A DNA stretch of 64,000 nt from assembly GCA_028564705.1 (NCBI GenBank), contig JAPXFQ010000351.1:1302001-1366000 (forward strand), in the 5' to 3' direction. A program made the position numbers and the translations under genes. The stretch comes from Apricaphanius iberus (lineage: Eukaryota > Chordata > Actinopteri > Cyprinodontiformes > Aphaniidae). Shown here one piece after another: positions 22,047 to 32,545 of this stretch; the first letter of the stretch is position 1; every line of letters begins with the position of its first letter. Below the pieces are notes generated by a model. It made no database searches. It saw only the letters and a program-made list of their open reading frames with translations, and was not told the DNA's origin.

Positions 22047-22645
22047 ATGTGTTACATCCCACCTGGCTAGGGGAACAGCGGGTGTAACAAAAAGGACCCT
22101 GAAGACAGTTGTCAAAGTGGACGAACAAAGAGTTTAATCAGAGTTCAGCAAAATGCATGTACAGAAACAAAAATTGTGCTAAACAAAACTGACAAGTGGT
22201 TGGTTTCTGTAAAACAAACAGTGCCCAAAAACACAGGCTAAGAGAAGCCCTAAATAAAATGGGGCTAAAAACAAATAATCTAAAGCGCTATCTAACTAAA
22301 TCTAAAACAAGCTCAAACATAACACAAAAACAAAGCACTAAACCAAAGTTCTTACAAAACCTAAGCACAAAAACCAGAAACAAAAAGCAGCGAGATAGTG
22401 GCAGGCTCTGGGGGGAAAACAGCACTGTATAAAGCTGCTCCCCCGACTGCAGATAAAGCTGAGAGGCTTTTAAAGCAAGGAGCCAATCAGCTGCTCCCAA
22501 CTTCATGGCCTGCTGCTGGTCTCAATTGGCTGAGGAGAAGGAAGGAACCAGGAACAGAATTTGCAGGCAGGGCTTGACATGCAACTGAAAGTAAACACAA
22601 AGTTAAAACACAACATGGCCCCTAAAAAAAACAGGTGGCAGTAAC
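22047..22645. repeat. Possible non-autonomous DNA element
   Basis: The ends TGTTACATCCCACCTG and, in reverse complement, TGTTACTGCCACCTG form imperfect inverted repeats around about 600 bp of A-rich, non-coding sequence. It sits inside the split Tc1 relic. No target duplication was found and the family is unknown. Confidence 0.35.
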
Positions 22646-22652
22646 AGTAGGT

Positions 22653-22852
22653 GACCAAATACTTATTTTCCACCGTAGTTTGCGAAATAAATTCTTTAAA
22701 AATCAGACATGAGATTTTCTGGATTTGTTTTCTCTCGTGTCTCTTTTAGCTGACATATAACCTACCTATGATGAAGATGAGAGGCCTTTCTCATATTTTT
22801 AAGTACGAGAACTTGCACAAATGATGAATGACAATACTCTTCCCCCACTGTA
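22653..22852 (+). mobile_element. Tc1-like transposon 3' terminal fragment
   Basis: It begins GACCAAATACTTATTTTCCA and ends TTCCCCCACTGTA, the familiar 3' terminus of a fish Tc1 group whose tip is CAGTGGGG. It is about 200 bp, non-coding, and probably belongs to the copy whose coding relic is at 20640-20800. Confidence 0.75.
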
Positions 22853-23299
22853 CTCAATTTAATTTTTCAGAATTTTCAGAATTATAGCATTGAGCTAAAT
22901 GAAAGTATCAATTAAATCAGTAAGAGAAAATTCCAGGGGCACAAAGATAATGTTTATTTTAACACTATACAAAGAAGCATACACAATTGATTGTAAAAGC
23001 CTTTTTAGCCATAATTTATTTGCAACAAGTACCACACACCCAGATATAGGCCTTAACACCCCACTGTAATAACCACCAGGTGCAGAGGTTTTAGCAGTCA
23101 GCATGATAATTTTGAAAGAATACTATGATACATCACATTTTCATCCCTTTGGGATTTGTTCAGATGTCAGGTCTCCTCCTTTTAACTACACTTTTTCTCT
23201 CAACTTAGCTTTCCTTTATAATAGCTGGATAGAGCATTCTGTGATCTCACAGTTTCTTCATCAGTGACTCTCTGCAGCTTACCCCTTGTTGAGTGTGTT
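22853..23299. other. Unassigned DNA
   Basis: AT-rich; no family or coding region recognised. Confidence 0.45.
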
Positions 23300-23510
23300 A
23301 ATGATTATAATGCCTCAATCGATGACTTGACCTAAACCCAGTGGAACATCTTTGACAAGACTTGAAAACTTATCTTTACATTTGCTTCTCATCTAATTTA
23401 ATTGAGTTATTTATGTTTGCCCAAACTAAGAAGTTTGGGCAAACATTTCAGTGTCCTGATATGCAAAGCTGATAGAAAAAAAATGGTTCTTTTGTTTACT
23501 TTTGATCGGC
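23300..23510 (+). pseudogene. Tc1-like transposase C-terminal relic
   Basis: The DNA reads GACCTAAACCCAGTGGAACA, corresponding to DLNPVEH around the catalytic Glu. CAAGACTTGAAAACT and GGGCAAACATTTCAGTG follow, as in the last 60 codons of fish Tc1 transposases. Frames are broken. It contains a small hairpin around TTTGCCCAAACT/AGTTTGGGCAAA (about 23427-23453). Confidence 0.6.
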
Positions 23511-25530
23511 CTGTACTGAAACTGAATTTGTCCTCTTGGGAAAATAAAGGTATTTATTCATTCATTCATTAATATATTTAATAAATAATAGCAGAATAAT
23601 AAACACGAAAGCACCTTATACTGAGTAATTAACTACATCTTAATGAGGAGGGGGAGACAACTGGGTTTTCATTTATTTTGACTAAAACCTATTCTCTGTT
23701 AATTGGATTACATAACTTGTGATTAGAGCACACTTGTAATGGATTGTGCGCTGCCTCCTTCTTTTAGACAGGAATATTCTGGGAAACTGCTCTGGTTGCT
23801 GAGAAGGTGCACGAATGCAACTGTTAAAACTACAGATTCTCCACACAAATTCACCATCCATTCCCGACCACACTTGGGACCTTTGGAGTTTCTGTTCTGT
23901 ACTCCCCTTTTTATTAACTTTTAGATCAGTCAGACAACAGACACACTTCAGAAATGTAAATGAGACCAAAGGTAGAGCAAGGTGCTGTACAGTCAGAAAT
24001 TATTTGCCTCCTTACAGATTTATAAACTTACTCTGAAAGATGGATTCTCACGAGTTTTCCAAACTCAGGAGAATCCATTTTGGACCGCTCCAATTAAAAC
24101 TGTCCGATCTCTGACCCATATTTAACCGGTTCAATCATTTGTCAGCTTTGTGCTTTGGGACGGGAGTTCAGTTGTGACGATGGTATCAACTGCCCAGCTA
24201 AGAGAAACAAACATAGCTGTGCCGGTTGAGGCTCCTGTACAAGCGCCTATTGAATTGGTTTTACAGGAACTGGATACTATTTCTTCGTTTAAAGGTGAGT
24301 AAATGGAAGCACTTTGTGAAAAGCGAAACAAATATGGCTGCGTCAGTTGACCTTACGTGTCCTCCAATCATCTCAAAGTATTCTACCAGATGGCCCTCTC
24401 TCTTTGAGACAGTTTCTGCTGCAAAATTCCAGATCGAAATGTGTAGGCTCGAACGGGGCGGAGCTACACATAGATCTAGCTGATGCCAGGTTAACAGATT
24501 TATTCTGTCTTGCCTTCATCTTTTTTGGTCACACCTAAATGTTTCAGATCATTAAATAAATGTAAGAATCATTCAACATGACCAGAGTAAATACAACATT
24601 CATCGCGTCACAACCCTGTGGAGAAATGAAGGCCCTCTGTTCTTTTCAGAAATGTTTTAAGTCAGCCAACCAGTATGGTCTGTAGAAAGTCCTGTTTTAG
24701 GTTTCTTAATTGATTTTAATCCTGGATTTTGACAACACCATTACAAAACCTAGATTTAGTTTATTTCGATCCATTCAGAGGTAGACTTGCTGGTATGCCT
24801 GAGATTTTTGTCCCACTGCGTGACCCAAGTGGTCCTGACCTTAATGTCACAAACTGATGGCCAGACATTCACCCTAAGGATTTTCTGCTAGAAAGCAAAA
24901 TTCATTAATATTTCTGTAATGGAAAGTTGTCATGGTTACGAGCAAACAAAGCTGCCACAGAACACCACACTATCAGCAGGGCAGGTAGAATTGGACGGAT
25001 ATCTTTTGGAAGCTCCCCTTTGTCTCTTTTCTTCCCATAAGTTCTGCGGATCATCTTGATATTTTATGGCAAATGTGATACAGGCCTTAGTGTTCTTCTT
25101 GATCAGCAGTGCTTTTGACTTTACAAATCTCCCATGAATGCAGTTGATCATATTGGTTGTTGAATCATTAACACTGATCTTAACTGAGACACATGAAGTC
25201 TTTTGATGTTCTTCTGGGTTTCTTTACGACCTCCTAAATTTGTTAGCTCGGCCCCTCCGGTTCCATTATTCCTGCAATTCAGGATTATGGGTCTCTGTTT
25301 TGCAGGAGTCGCAAAGCTTAGAAATGCTGTTCTTGAACGGCATCTTTGTCATCATTATTAGAGAAGAATGAGAACAATTCTAGGTTTCTTTTTAGTACAG
25401 TTGCCAAACTTTCCGAGTTATAACTCTGTTGAGCCAACGATTCCTCCAGGTATCAGTAGTGACAATATCAAATCAAATATGCGAATCACAAACCTGAACT
25501 CATAACCGGATCAGTCAAGGCCCGGGTTAA
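23511..25530. other. Unassigned DNA with one possible short exon
   Basis: No repeat family recognised. At 24180-24294 an ATG frame of 38 codons (MVSTAQLRETNIAVPVEAPV and on) runs into a GTGAGT donor at 24295. It might be an exon of a lowly conserved gene or retroelement; there is no supporting partner exon. Treated as unproven. Confidence 0.35.
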
Positions 25531-25689
25531 CAACGACCGCCACCAGTGCTGTTGACCTGCAGGGCACCGGTGGAAATTGGACTATTGTTGGTCGAAGGAG
25601 GAGAGGACGAAGGTGTGTTGGTAGCCGAAGAGAGAACTTTGAATGTTGGGACTATGACAGGTAAAGCTAGAGAGCTGATGGACATGTGG

Positions 25690-27928
25690 ACATGATGCAT
25701 AAAGGAAGGTGGTTATTGTATGTGTTCAGGAGACCAGTTGGAAAGGTAGCAAAGCTAGAAGCTTAGGAGAAGGATTCAAGTTGTTCTACCATGGTGTAGA
25801 TCAGGGGTGGGGAACCCTGGTCCTCGAGTGCCGCATTCCTCTAAGTTTTCCAGGCAACCCTGCTTCAACACACCTGACTCAAATCATATGGATCCAACAG
25901 CCAATGAAGTTTTGCACAATTACTAGTTCATTTTATTCAGGTGTGTTTGCGCAGGGAAACATGGAAACCTTGCAGGATGAGGGCCAAGGTTCCTCACCCC
26001 TGTTGTAAATAAAAAGAGAAATGGAGTAGGAGATATCTTGAAGGAGGAATTTGGTAGGAATGTTCTGGAAGACAAAAGGGTATCAGATAGGCTGATGAGT
26101 CTGCAGCTTTAAATGGGAGGAATAATGATCATTGTTGTTAGTAGTTAAACCCCACAGGTAGGATGTGAGTTAGAAGAGAAGCAGAAATTCTGGAGTGAAC
26201 TAGATGATTTGATGCAGGGTATCCCGAGAGTTGAGAGGGTGGTGATTGGTGCAGACTTTAATGGACATGTTGGTGAAGGGAACAGAGGTGATGAGGATGT
26301 GATGGGCAGGTTTGGTGTCCAGGATAGAAACAAAGAAGCACAGATGGTGGTAGACTTTGCTAAAAGTGTGGAAATGGCTGTTGTAAACTCTTTCTTCCAA
26401 AAGAGGCAGGAACGTAGGGTCATTTATAAGAGTAGGAGCACTCAGGTGGATTACTTCTTACGTAGCAGTGATATGACAGCTACAGCTAATGTGATTAGGG
26501 AGACAGAAAGGAGAGTACTTGGTGTGTCATCTGGAAGTGAGGAATGAAGTGAGGATAGCCTTGTAGAGGATTAGGATTGGGAAGTTAGCTGCTCCTGATG
26601 ACATACCCATGGAGGTATGGAAGTGTCTAGGAGAGGTGGCAGTAGAGTTTTTGAGTAGGTTCATAAACAAAACCTTGAATACTGAGAATGGAGGAAAAGT
26701 GTTCTAGTGCTGATTTTTAAGAAAAGGGGAAATGCACAGAATTGTGGCAACTCCAGAGGAATAAAGTTAATGAGTCATTCAATGAAGCTGTGGGAAAGCG
26801 TGGTGGAAGCTATGCTTCGGTCAGAAGTGGGCATTTGTGAGCAACAGTACGGTTTATTGCCAAGAAAGAGTACTACATATGCTGTTTTTGCCTTAAGGAT
26901 GCTGACGAGGAAGTACTGAATGGGTCAGAGGGAGCTGTATTGTGTCTTTGTAGATTTAGAGAAAGTGTATGACAGGGTGCCAAGAGAAGAGCTGTGGTTT
27001 TGCATAAAGCAGTCTGGAGTGGCAGAGAAGTATGTTAGAGTAGAGTAGAGTAGTATGAGAGCTGTGAGACAGTAGAGAGATGTGCTGTAGGAGTGACAAA
27101 GGATTTCAAGGTGGAGGTGGGACTACATCAAGGATCGGCTGTGAGACCTTTCTTTTTTGCTTTGGTGATGGATAGGCTGATGGATGATGTTAGACAGGAG
27201 TCTCCATGGACTATGATGTTTGCAGATGACATTGTGGTCTGCAGAGAGAACAGGACGGAGGTGGAGGAAAAGCTTAAGAGATGGAGGTATGCATTAGAAA
27301 AGAGAGGAATGAAGATTAGTTATAGAAAGACAGAATACATGTGTGTAAATGAGAAAGACAGAAATGGAACAGTGAAGTTACAGGGAGTGGAAATTAAGAA
27401 AGTAGAGGACTTTAAGTACTTAGGGTCAATGGTACAAAACAATGGAGAGTGTGGAAAAGAGGTGAAGAAGCTGGTTGGAATGGGTGGAGAAAAGTGTCAG
27501 GTGTGATGTGTGATAAAAGGGTTTTAACAAGAACGAAGGGAAAGGTGTACAAGACAGTAGTGAGACCAGTAATGTTCTACAGTCTAGAGACCATATGAGG
27601 AAAAGACAGGAAGCAGAACTGGAGGTTGCCGAACTCAAGATGTTGAGATTCTCTTCGGGAGTATCAAGAATGGATAGGATTAGAAATGAGTACATCAGAG
27701 GGACAGCTCATATTAGACGTTTTTGGGATAAAGACAGAAGCCAGACTGAGATATGTTCAGAGGAGAGACGACAATTATGCTGGTAGAAGGATGCTGAGGA
27801 TGGAACCACCAGGCAGGAGGCAGAAGGGAAGACCAAAAATCATATTTATGGATGTGGTGAAGGAGGACATGAAGACAGTTGGTGTGAGGGCAGAGGATGC
27901 AGATGAGACAGATGATTTGCTGTGGTGA
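25690..27928 (+). pseudogene. RTE-type LINE ORF: endonuclease + reverse transcriptase relic
   Basis: Endonuclease pieces: VCVQETSWKGSKARSLG (about 25715-25770), VVIGADFNGHVGEGNRGDED (about 26240-26300) and VDYFLRSSD. Reverse transcriptase pieces: YGLLPRKSTTYAVFALRML, a DLEKVYDRVPREELW run at about 26950, VGLHQGSAVRPF, MMFADDIVVC (FADD intact at about 27210-27240), KYLGSMVQNNGECGKEVKK, and a C-terminal RRQKGRPK block. A deletion separates the two halves near 26545 and several frameshifts and stops occur, so the copy is dead. Confidence 0.82.
25802..26002. mobile_element. hAT MITE inside the LINE
   Basis: A 201-bp unit with ends CAGGGGTGGGGAACC and, in reverse complement, CAGGGGTGAGGAACC. Flanks GTGTAGAT and TTGTAAAT are an imperfect 8-bp duplication. 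It interrupts the LINE endonuclease between FYHGVD and KRNGVG. Confidence 0.85.
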
Positions 27929-28149
27929 CCCCTGAAGGGAAAAGCCGGAAGAGAAAGAAGATCAATATTACTGACTTTATAGGATTATGCACAAATAAAA
28001 TGTATTCTATTGAAATAATGTCATTGTCATCCTCCCAAACATGATTACTTCTATCCCAATAAGTGAGACAGCATCAGAGAGAACTGTAGAACCTCATTTG
28101 TGTCTACTGTTTCGATTAAGTTGAAGTTTCTGAATTGTTAAATATAATA

Positions 28150-29045
28150 GATTCATCTAAACCTTTAGTACGTCTGACCAAATCCCAACCACATTATTTA
28201 AGGCAGTCTGGCCCTACTTTACTGGCCCTATTTTAGATATGATTTAAGAAACCCTCCCTGGATCAAGATTATTTAGCTAACTACAGACCTATATCTAACC
28301 TTCCTTTCTTATCCAAAATTCTTCAGAAAAACAGTTGTTAATCAAGTATGTGAGCATCTAAACAGCAACAACCTGTTTGAGGAATTTCAGTCAGGTTTTA
28401 GAGTTCATCATAACACTGAAACAGTACTGGTAAAAGTTACTAATGATATTCTAATGGCCTCAGATAATGGATGTGTGACTGTTCTGGTCTTTTTGGACTC
28501 CACTGCTTCTAGAATAGAATAGAATAAAACAATCATTTATTGTCCCACAGGGGGAAATTTGGTTGTAACAGCAGACAAGAAAAAAACAGAACAGAATTTG
28601 AGTCCAGAAAAAAATATGTACATTATTTTTGAGACAGTTGATCATAATATTCTCTTAATATGGCTTGAACATGTTGCAGGGATCAAGGGAAAAGCACTAG
28701 GCTGGTTTCAATCATACTTTTGTCTCTGCTCTGTCTTCTTAAACCCCGAGTTGGTCGTGACAGAGGTTGGAGGTTTCTTCCTGTTAAAGGAGAGTATTCC
28801 TCTCCACTGTCACTACATTCTTGCTCAGTACGAGCGATTGCCACAAGGTCAATGACACAACACAGGCAACTGTCTACTACATGTTTGTGCAGGAGGAGGG
28901 AATGTTTCCTTGGATAAAAGCTTTTAAACTGATTTGATTAACGAACTGAAGGATTAATTAAAATAAATGCCTAATTGAACTGAAATGACTTAAAGTGCCT
29001 TGAGATTACGTGTTGAGAATTGGTGCTACATAAATAAACTGAACT
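28150..29045 (+). mobile_element. L2/Maui LINE fragment
   Basis: Plus-strand RT pieces include [19 protein letters not shown], [20 protein letters not shown] and [11 protein letters not shown] (28240-28470), then ETVDHNILL and GKALGWFQSYF (about 28630-28710). After an internal deletion the 3'UTR ends at AAGTGCCTTGAGATTACG and GCTACATAAATAAACTGAA. A block at about 28506-28626 (AGAATAGAATAGAATAAA onward) interrupts the RT between the DSTAS and ETVDHN motifs. Confidence 0.82.
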
Positions 29046-29127
29046 AACTGGAATTTGTCGGACAAATTCCAGTTAGTTCATGAAAATTATAAATCTTTTT
29101 CAGGGCTTGGACTATATACTATATATA

Positions 29128-29394
29128 TTAGGGGTGTCATGATTTTCCAAATCCTCAATTCTTCAAATTCTTCAAATCAAATAATTCAAATCTTATTTCA
29201 AAAGACAAATAAGTGATACAATTCCCATTGTTCCTGTTAAATGTATCACATTAAGCCTCAAAGGTCAAATTGAAATAATTTATTTGCAATATAAGTGTCA
29301 AAATTTTTCTAAATAACAGAAATGATTAGTAACAGAGAGTGGCTGCAATTTAATGACCCTTTTTTTTATAGAAATATTTAATATTTAACTTTCT
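29128..29394. repeat. hAT-like MITE fragment (TAGGGGTGTCATGATT)
   Basis: It starts TTAGGGGTGTCATGATTTTC, followed by CAAATCCTCAATTC; the same start occurs at 53938. No clear right end or target duplication. Confidence 0.4.
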
Positions 29395-30085
29395 GCTCTT
29401 AAATTCTGATTAGACAGAAGTTGTTGTCTTTGTACCAGAAATCTTAAAAAGAAACTGCTAAGTCAATCACTTTATCTGGATGGCCTTAAATTTGCCTCCA
29501 GTAATAACCTAAAGAACCTTGCAGTTATTTTTGAGCAAGACATAACATTCATATCCCAGAAGACTGTAATAACAACAGCTGCATTTTGCTTTTGCTTCCA
29601 TACTGCATTATATTGTGTTGGTCTGTCACATAATTATATTTTATTTTTTATGATTATAAAATGAAAAAATACTGCTGGTCCAAAAAACCTACTAATCCAG
29701 AGAAAGCCAATCAATTAGGTAGATTACCGGCATGTCTTGAAGATATAAAAACTTGGACAATCTGCTTTTAAATTCAGACAAGACAGAAGTTGTTGTCTTT
29801 TGACCACAAACTTAAAAAAGTTCAGTCATTAATCTAATCTGGATGCCATTAAATTGGCCTCTGATATTAAAGTAAAGAATCTTGGTCTAATGTTTGATCA
29901 AGACTTGACATATAAATCCCATATTAGACAGGTTTCCAAGATTTCTTTCCTCAACCTCCAGATGTTTTTAAAATGAGAAACATCCTGTCCAGGGGTGATG
30001 CTGAGAAACTACTCAATGCATTTGTGACTTCAGGCTCTCAATTTTTTATTATCAGGAAGTCCAAAAAATACAATTAAAAGCCTTC
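29395..30085 (+). mobile_element. L2 LINE fragments with an embedded Tc1 remnant
   Basis: Two degraded stretches of the L2 RT thumb region (TEVVVFVPE-like at about 29415 and LMFDQDLTYKSHIRQVSKIS at about 29890-29950) flank a Tc1 3' remnant at 29555-29690 (AGACTGTAATAACAACAG to TTGGTCTGTCACATAA). The same Tc1-L2 joint occurs at 34775-35180. Confidence 0.65.
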
Positions 30086-30267
30086 AAGTAATGGCTTTTA
30101 ATTAAGGAGGGGTGTCCCAGCATGTTTTGTTTCTTTATTTGGAAGTCTCTTATATAGCCTGCTGTCCAGTGGGGGAATACTATGTTCTTTAACAACCATT
30201 GTTATTGCAGTACATGCATGTAATATTGGATGGCAAACTCCCATATATAGTAAATGTCAAGTTTTAA

Positions 30268-30521
30268 TTCAGTTCACTTCAATTCAGTTTATTTATATAG
30301 CACCAATTCGCAGGAGATATCATCTGATGGATAAAAAAATATATAATAAAATATTGCATTTGTTTTTGAATGACCTTTGTCTGGGCCATTCAAGGATAAT
30401 AAATACATGAATTTTTAAATCCAGCACATCTCAAGGCACTTTACAAGAAAATCATACATCATAATTTCAATACAATTATATAAACATTCATTTGAGTTGA
30501 AAGTTTTCTATGTAAGCAATC
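30268..30521 (-). mobile_element. L2 LINE 3'UTR, left part
   Basis: Minus-strand 3' end: the plus strand shows TTCAATTCAGTTTATTTATA and GCACCAATTCGCAG, later ATCTCAAGGCACTTTACAAG, as in other L2 tails here. It stops at TCTATGTAAGCAATC, where the inverted-repeat element begins, and resumes at 32306. Confidence 0.8.
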
Positions 30522-32305
30522 TATGGTGTGAGTTTACTTTCTTTAAAATGAGGGCACAATTCTTAACAAAAGTAGCATAGTTCATAAAAAAATGAGGGTA
30601 AAATGATACTGTGGAGAGTAAAACAGATATCACAAGCACAAGAATTTTGTAACAGTGCATATATAATCATTTTTTCCCCCTCACATTTCGCAAAATCTTT
30701 TCTCACTTTCACAATTCCTTCTCTCTGTTGTTTTTTTTTTGCTACACTTGCTTCTCTCGTGTGCGCCCTCTGGCTTCTGAGCTTCTCTCACTTCTCCTGC
30801 TGCCCTCTCACTTCCAAACTTCTCCAGCAGTGATGTCACCAATCCAGACTAGATTAAACGATGCATGATTTTATTTCCAGCGTTTCTGATCTGCTTTTAC
30901 TGCTAAATTATAAAGAAAAGCGTAACCTATTTTTTTCCAGACAATTAAAATTATTTTTGCCATATTTGAGCCTATCTGCAGTTTAATATTTAACTGTTCT
31001 ATTTAACAACACAGAGAAGGAACACTTTGAACATGTTAAAATCAAGCATTTTCTTCAAGTAAACTGACTGAAAAAACCCTGAAGTGTTTTATGACTAGAC
31101 TAAAAGTGTTCATTTTTTAAAATACAAATAGAATCCTTCCTAAAATAAGGCTAGATTGCATCAGTCCAAAACGTAACTTTACATTCTGGTAATTAGTTAT
31201 TTTCTAACTTGGATAGACTAATTTAGGCTGCTATTGTTTCCAAGATCTCATTGTTTTCAAAGTAGTCTGAATCTCCATTTCTAAATTCAGCCAGAGATCC
31301 TGTAACCAAAACGAGGTGGTTACAACTAATGTATTTACAGGAAGAAATTGAACTATTTATTTTCATTTTATCTGTTAATATTACAATATTAATGTGAGAG
31401 ACAGAATATAAAAAAATATTTTGAAATTATTTTTAAAATGTCTGGGGGGGAAATTAGGTTAAAATAAATAATTACATTCTGTATTAGAAAATTACACTGT
31501 AACAATAGTATAATATAATATATAAGGAATTACACAAAAATCTTACATTAGATTCTGAGAACATTAGCATGCTTTTCTTTTAAGTTAACAGTAAAAGCAG
31601 ACCAGAAACACAGGAAGTAAAATCATGCATTGTTTAATCTAGTCTGGATTTGGAAGTGGGGGCTGCACGGTTGCGCAGTGGTTAGCACTGTTGCCTTGCA
31701 GCAAGAAGGTTGTGGGTTCGTATCCCAGCCCAGGGCCTTTCTGCATGGAGTTTGCATGTTCTCCCTGTGCATGCATGGGTTCCCTCCAGGTACTCCGGCT
31801 TCCTCCCACATTCCAAAAACATGACTGTCAGGTTAATTGATCACTGTAAATTGTCCTTAGGTGTGAGTGTGTGCATGGTTGTTTGTCCTGCCCTGTGATG
31901 GAATGGCGACCTGTCCAGGGTGTACCCTGCCTCTCGCCCGTTGACAGCTGGAGATAGGCACCAGCACCCCCGCAACCCATTAAGGATTAAGCGGTTATAA
32001 AAATGGATGGATGGATTTGGAAGTGAGAGGGCAGCAGGAGAAGTGAGAGAGGGCGCAGATGAGAGAAGCAAGTGTAGGAAGAAAAAAACAGAGGATTTTT
32101 TTTGAGAAAAGATTTTGGCAATATGAGGAAAATAAGTGATTATATACGCACTGTTACAAAATTCCTGTGCTTGTGATATCTGTTTTACTCTCCACAGTAT
32201 CATTTTACCCTGTCCCAAACCTGTTTTATGCCAAATGTTTTATGAAATATGCACATTTTGTTAAGAATTGTGCCCTCATTTTAAAGAAAGTAAACTCACA
32301 CCATA
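30522..32305. mobile_element. Unclassified DNA element with about 330-bp inverted repeats
   Basis: The left arm starts TATGGTGTGAGTTTACTTTC at 30522 and the right arm ends with its exact complement at 32305. The arms (about 30522-30870 and 31600-32305) match through AGGGCACAATTCTTAAC, ATACTGTGGAGAGTAAAACA and GAAGTGAGAGAGGGCGC-like blocks. The core (about 30880-31600) is AT-rich and non-coding. Comparison with the intact L2 3'UTR at 49770-49790 shows a duplication of about 6 bp (GCAATC/GGAATC) at the borders. A SINE interrupts the right arm. Superfamily unknown. Confidence 0.8.
31659..32014 (+). mobile_element. tRNA-derived SINE
   Basis: A 356-bp unit starting GGGGCTGCACGGTTGC. Pol III boxes are readable: A box TTGCGCAGTGGTTAGCAC and B box GGGTTCGTATCCC. 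The body has TGCATGTTCTCCCTGTGCAT, TCCAGGTACTCCGGCTTCCT and CGACCTGTCCAGGGTGTAC. The tail is GGATGGATGG. The 11-bp duplication ATTTGGAAGTG flanks it (31648-31658 and 32015-32025). Confidence 0.95.
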
Positions 32306-32413
32306 GGAATCCCAGCAGATTGTGTTGAGTCTTTGACGTGAGGTTGTGCCCTGAACATGCAGTCTCTAACCACAGCAATCCCTCTGTAATCCCTCCTACT
32401 GAGCAATCCATTT
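32306..32413 (-). mobile_element. L2 LINE 3'UTR, right part
   Basis: The plus strand continues GGAATCCCAGCAGATTGTGT and GAGGTTGTGCCC, matching the L2 copies at 36672 and 49779. It ends near ACTGAGCAA. Confidence 0.8.
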
Positions 32414-32545
32414 GTATAGTGCTTTTTTCAAGCTACAGGCAACAGGGTGAAGTGTTTTGCCGAAGAACACAACGGCCATGATGGACAGAGCAAGGATTCA
32501 AACCAGAAATCCTTACAGGGCGGATTTTTACCACATGTGCCACAG
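32414..32545 (-). repeat. LINE-type 3' end fragment (Rex1-like)
   Basis: The plus strand reads TTTGTATAGTGCTTTTTTCA, then GAACACAACGGCCATGATGG and GGATTCAAACCAGAAATCCT. This resembles the 3' ends of Rex1-like fish LINEs read in reverse. Short and divergent. Confidence 0.45.

Larger units (their letters stand above)
25540..27963 (+). mobile_element. RTE-type LINE, degenerate
   Basis: It opens with GGCACCGGTGGAAATTGGAC and ends with TGGTGACCCCTGAAGGGAAA followed by A/G-rich AAGAAGA sequence, as in the widespread LINE group whose endonuclease is often labelled craniofacial-development-protein-2-like. Endonuclease and reverse transcriptase blocks follow one another on the plus strand. A 201-bp hAT MITE interrupts it at 25802-26002. 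Clade assignment (RTE) is from memory of the protein type. Confidence 0.78.

Noticed and set aside
31666..31740. Possible tRNA gene
   Set aside because: The A and B boxes belong to the head of a SINE with a target duplication; no closed cloverleaf is evident.
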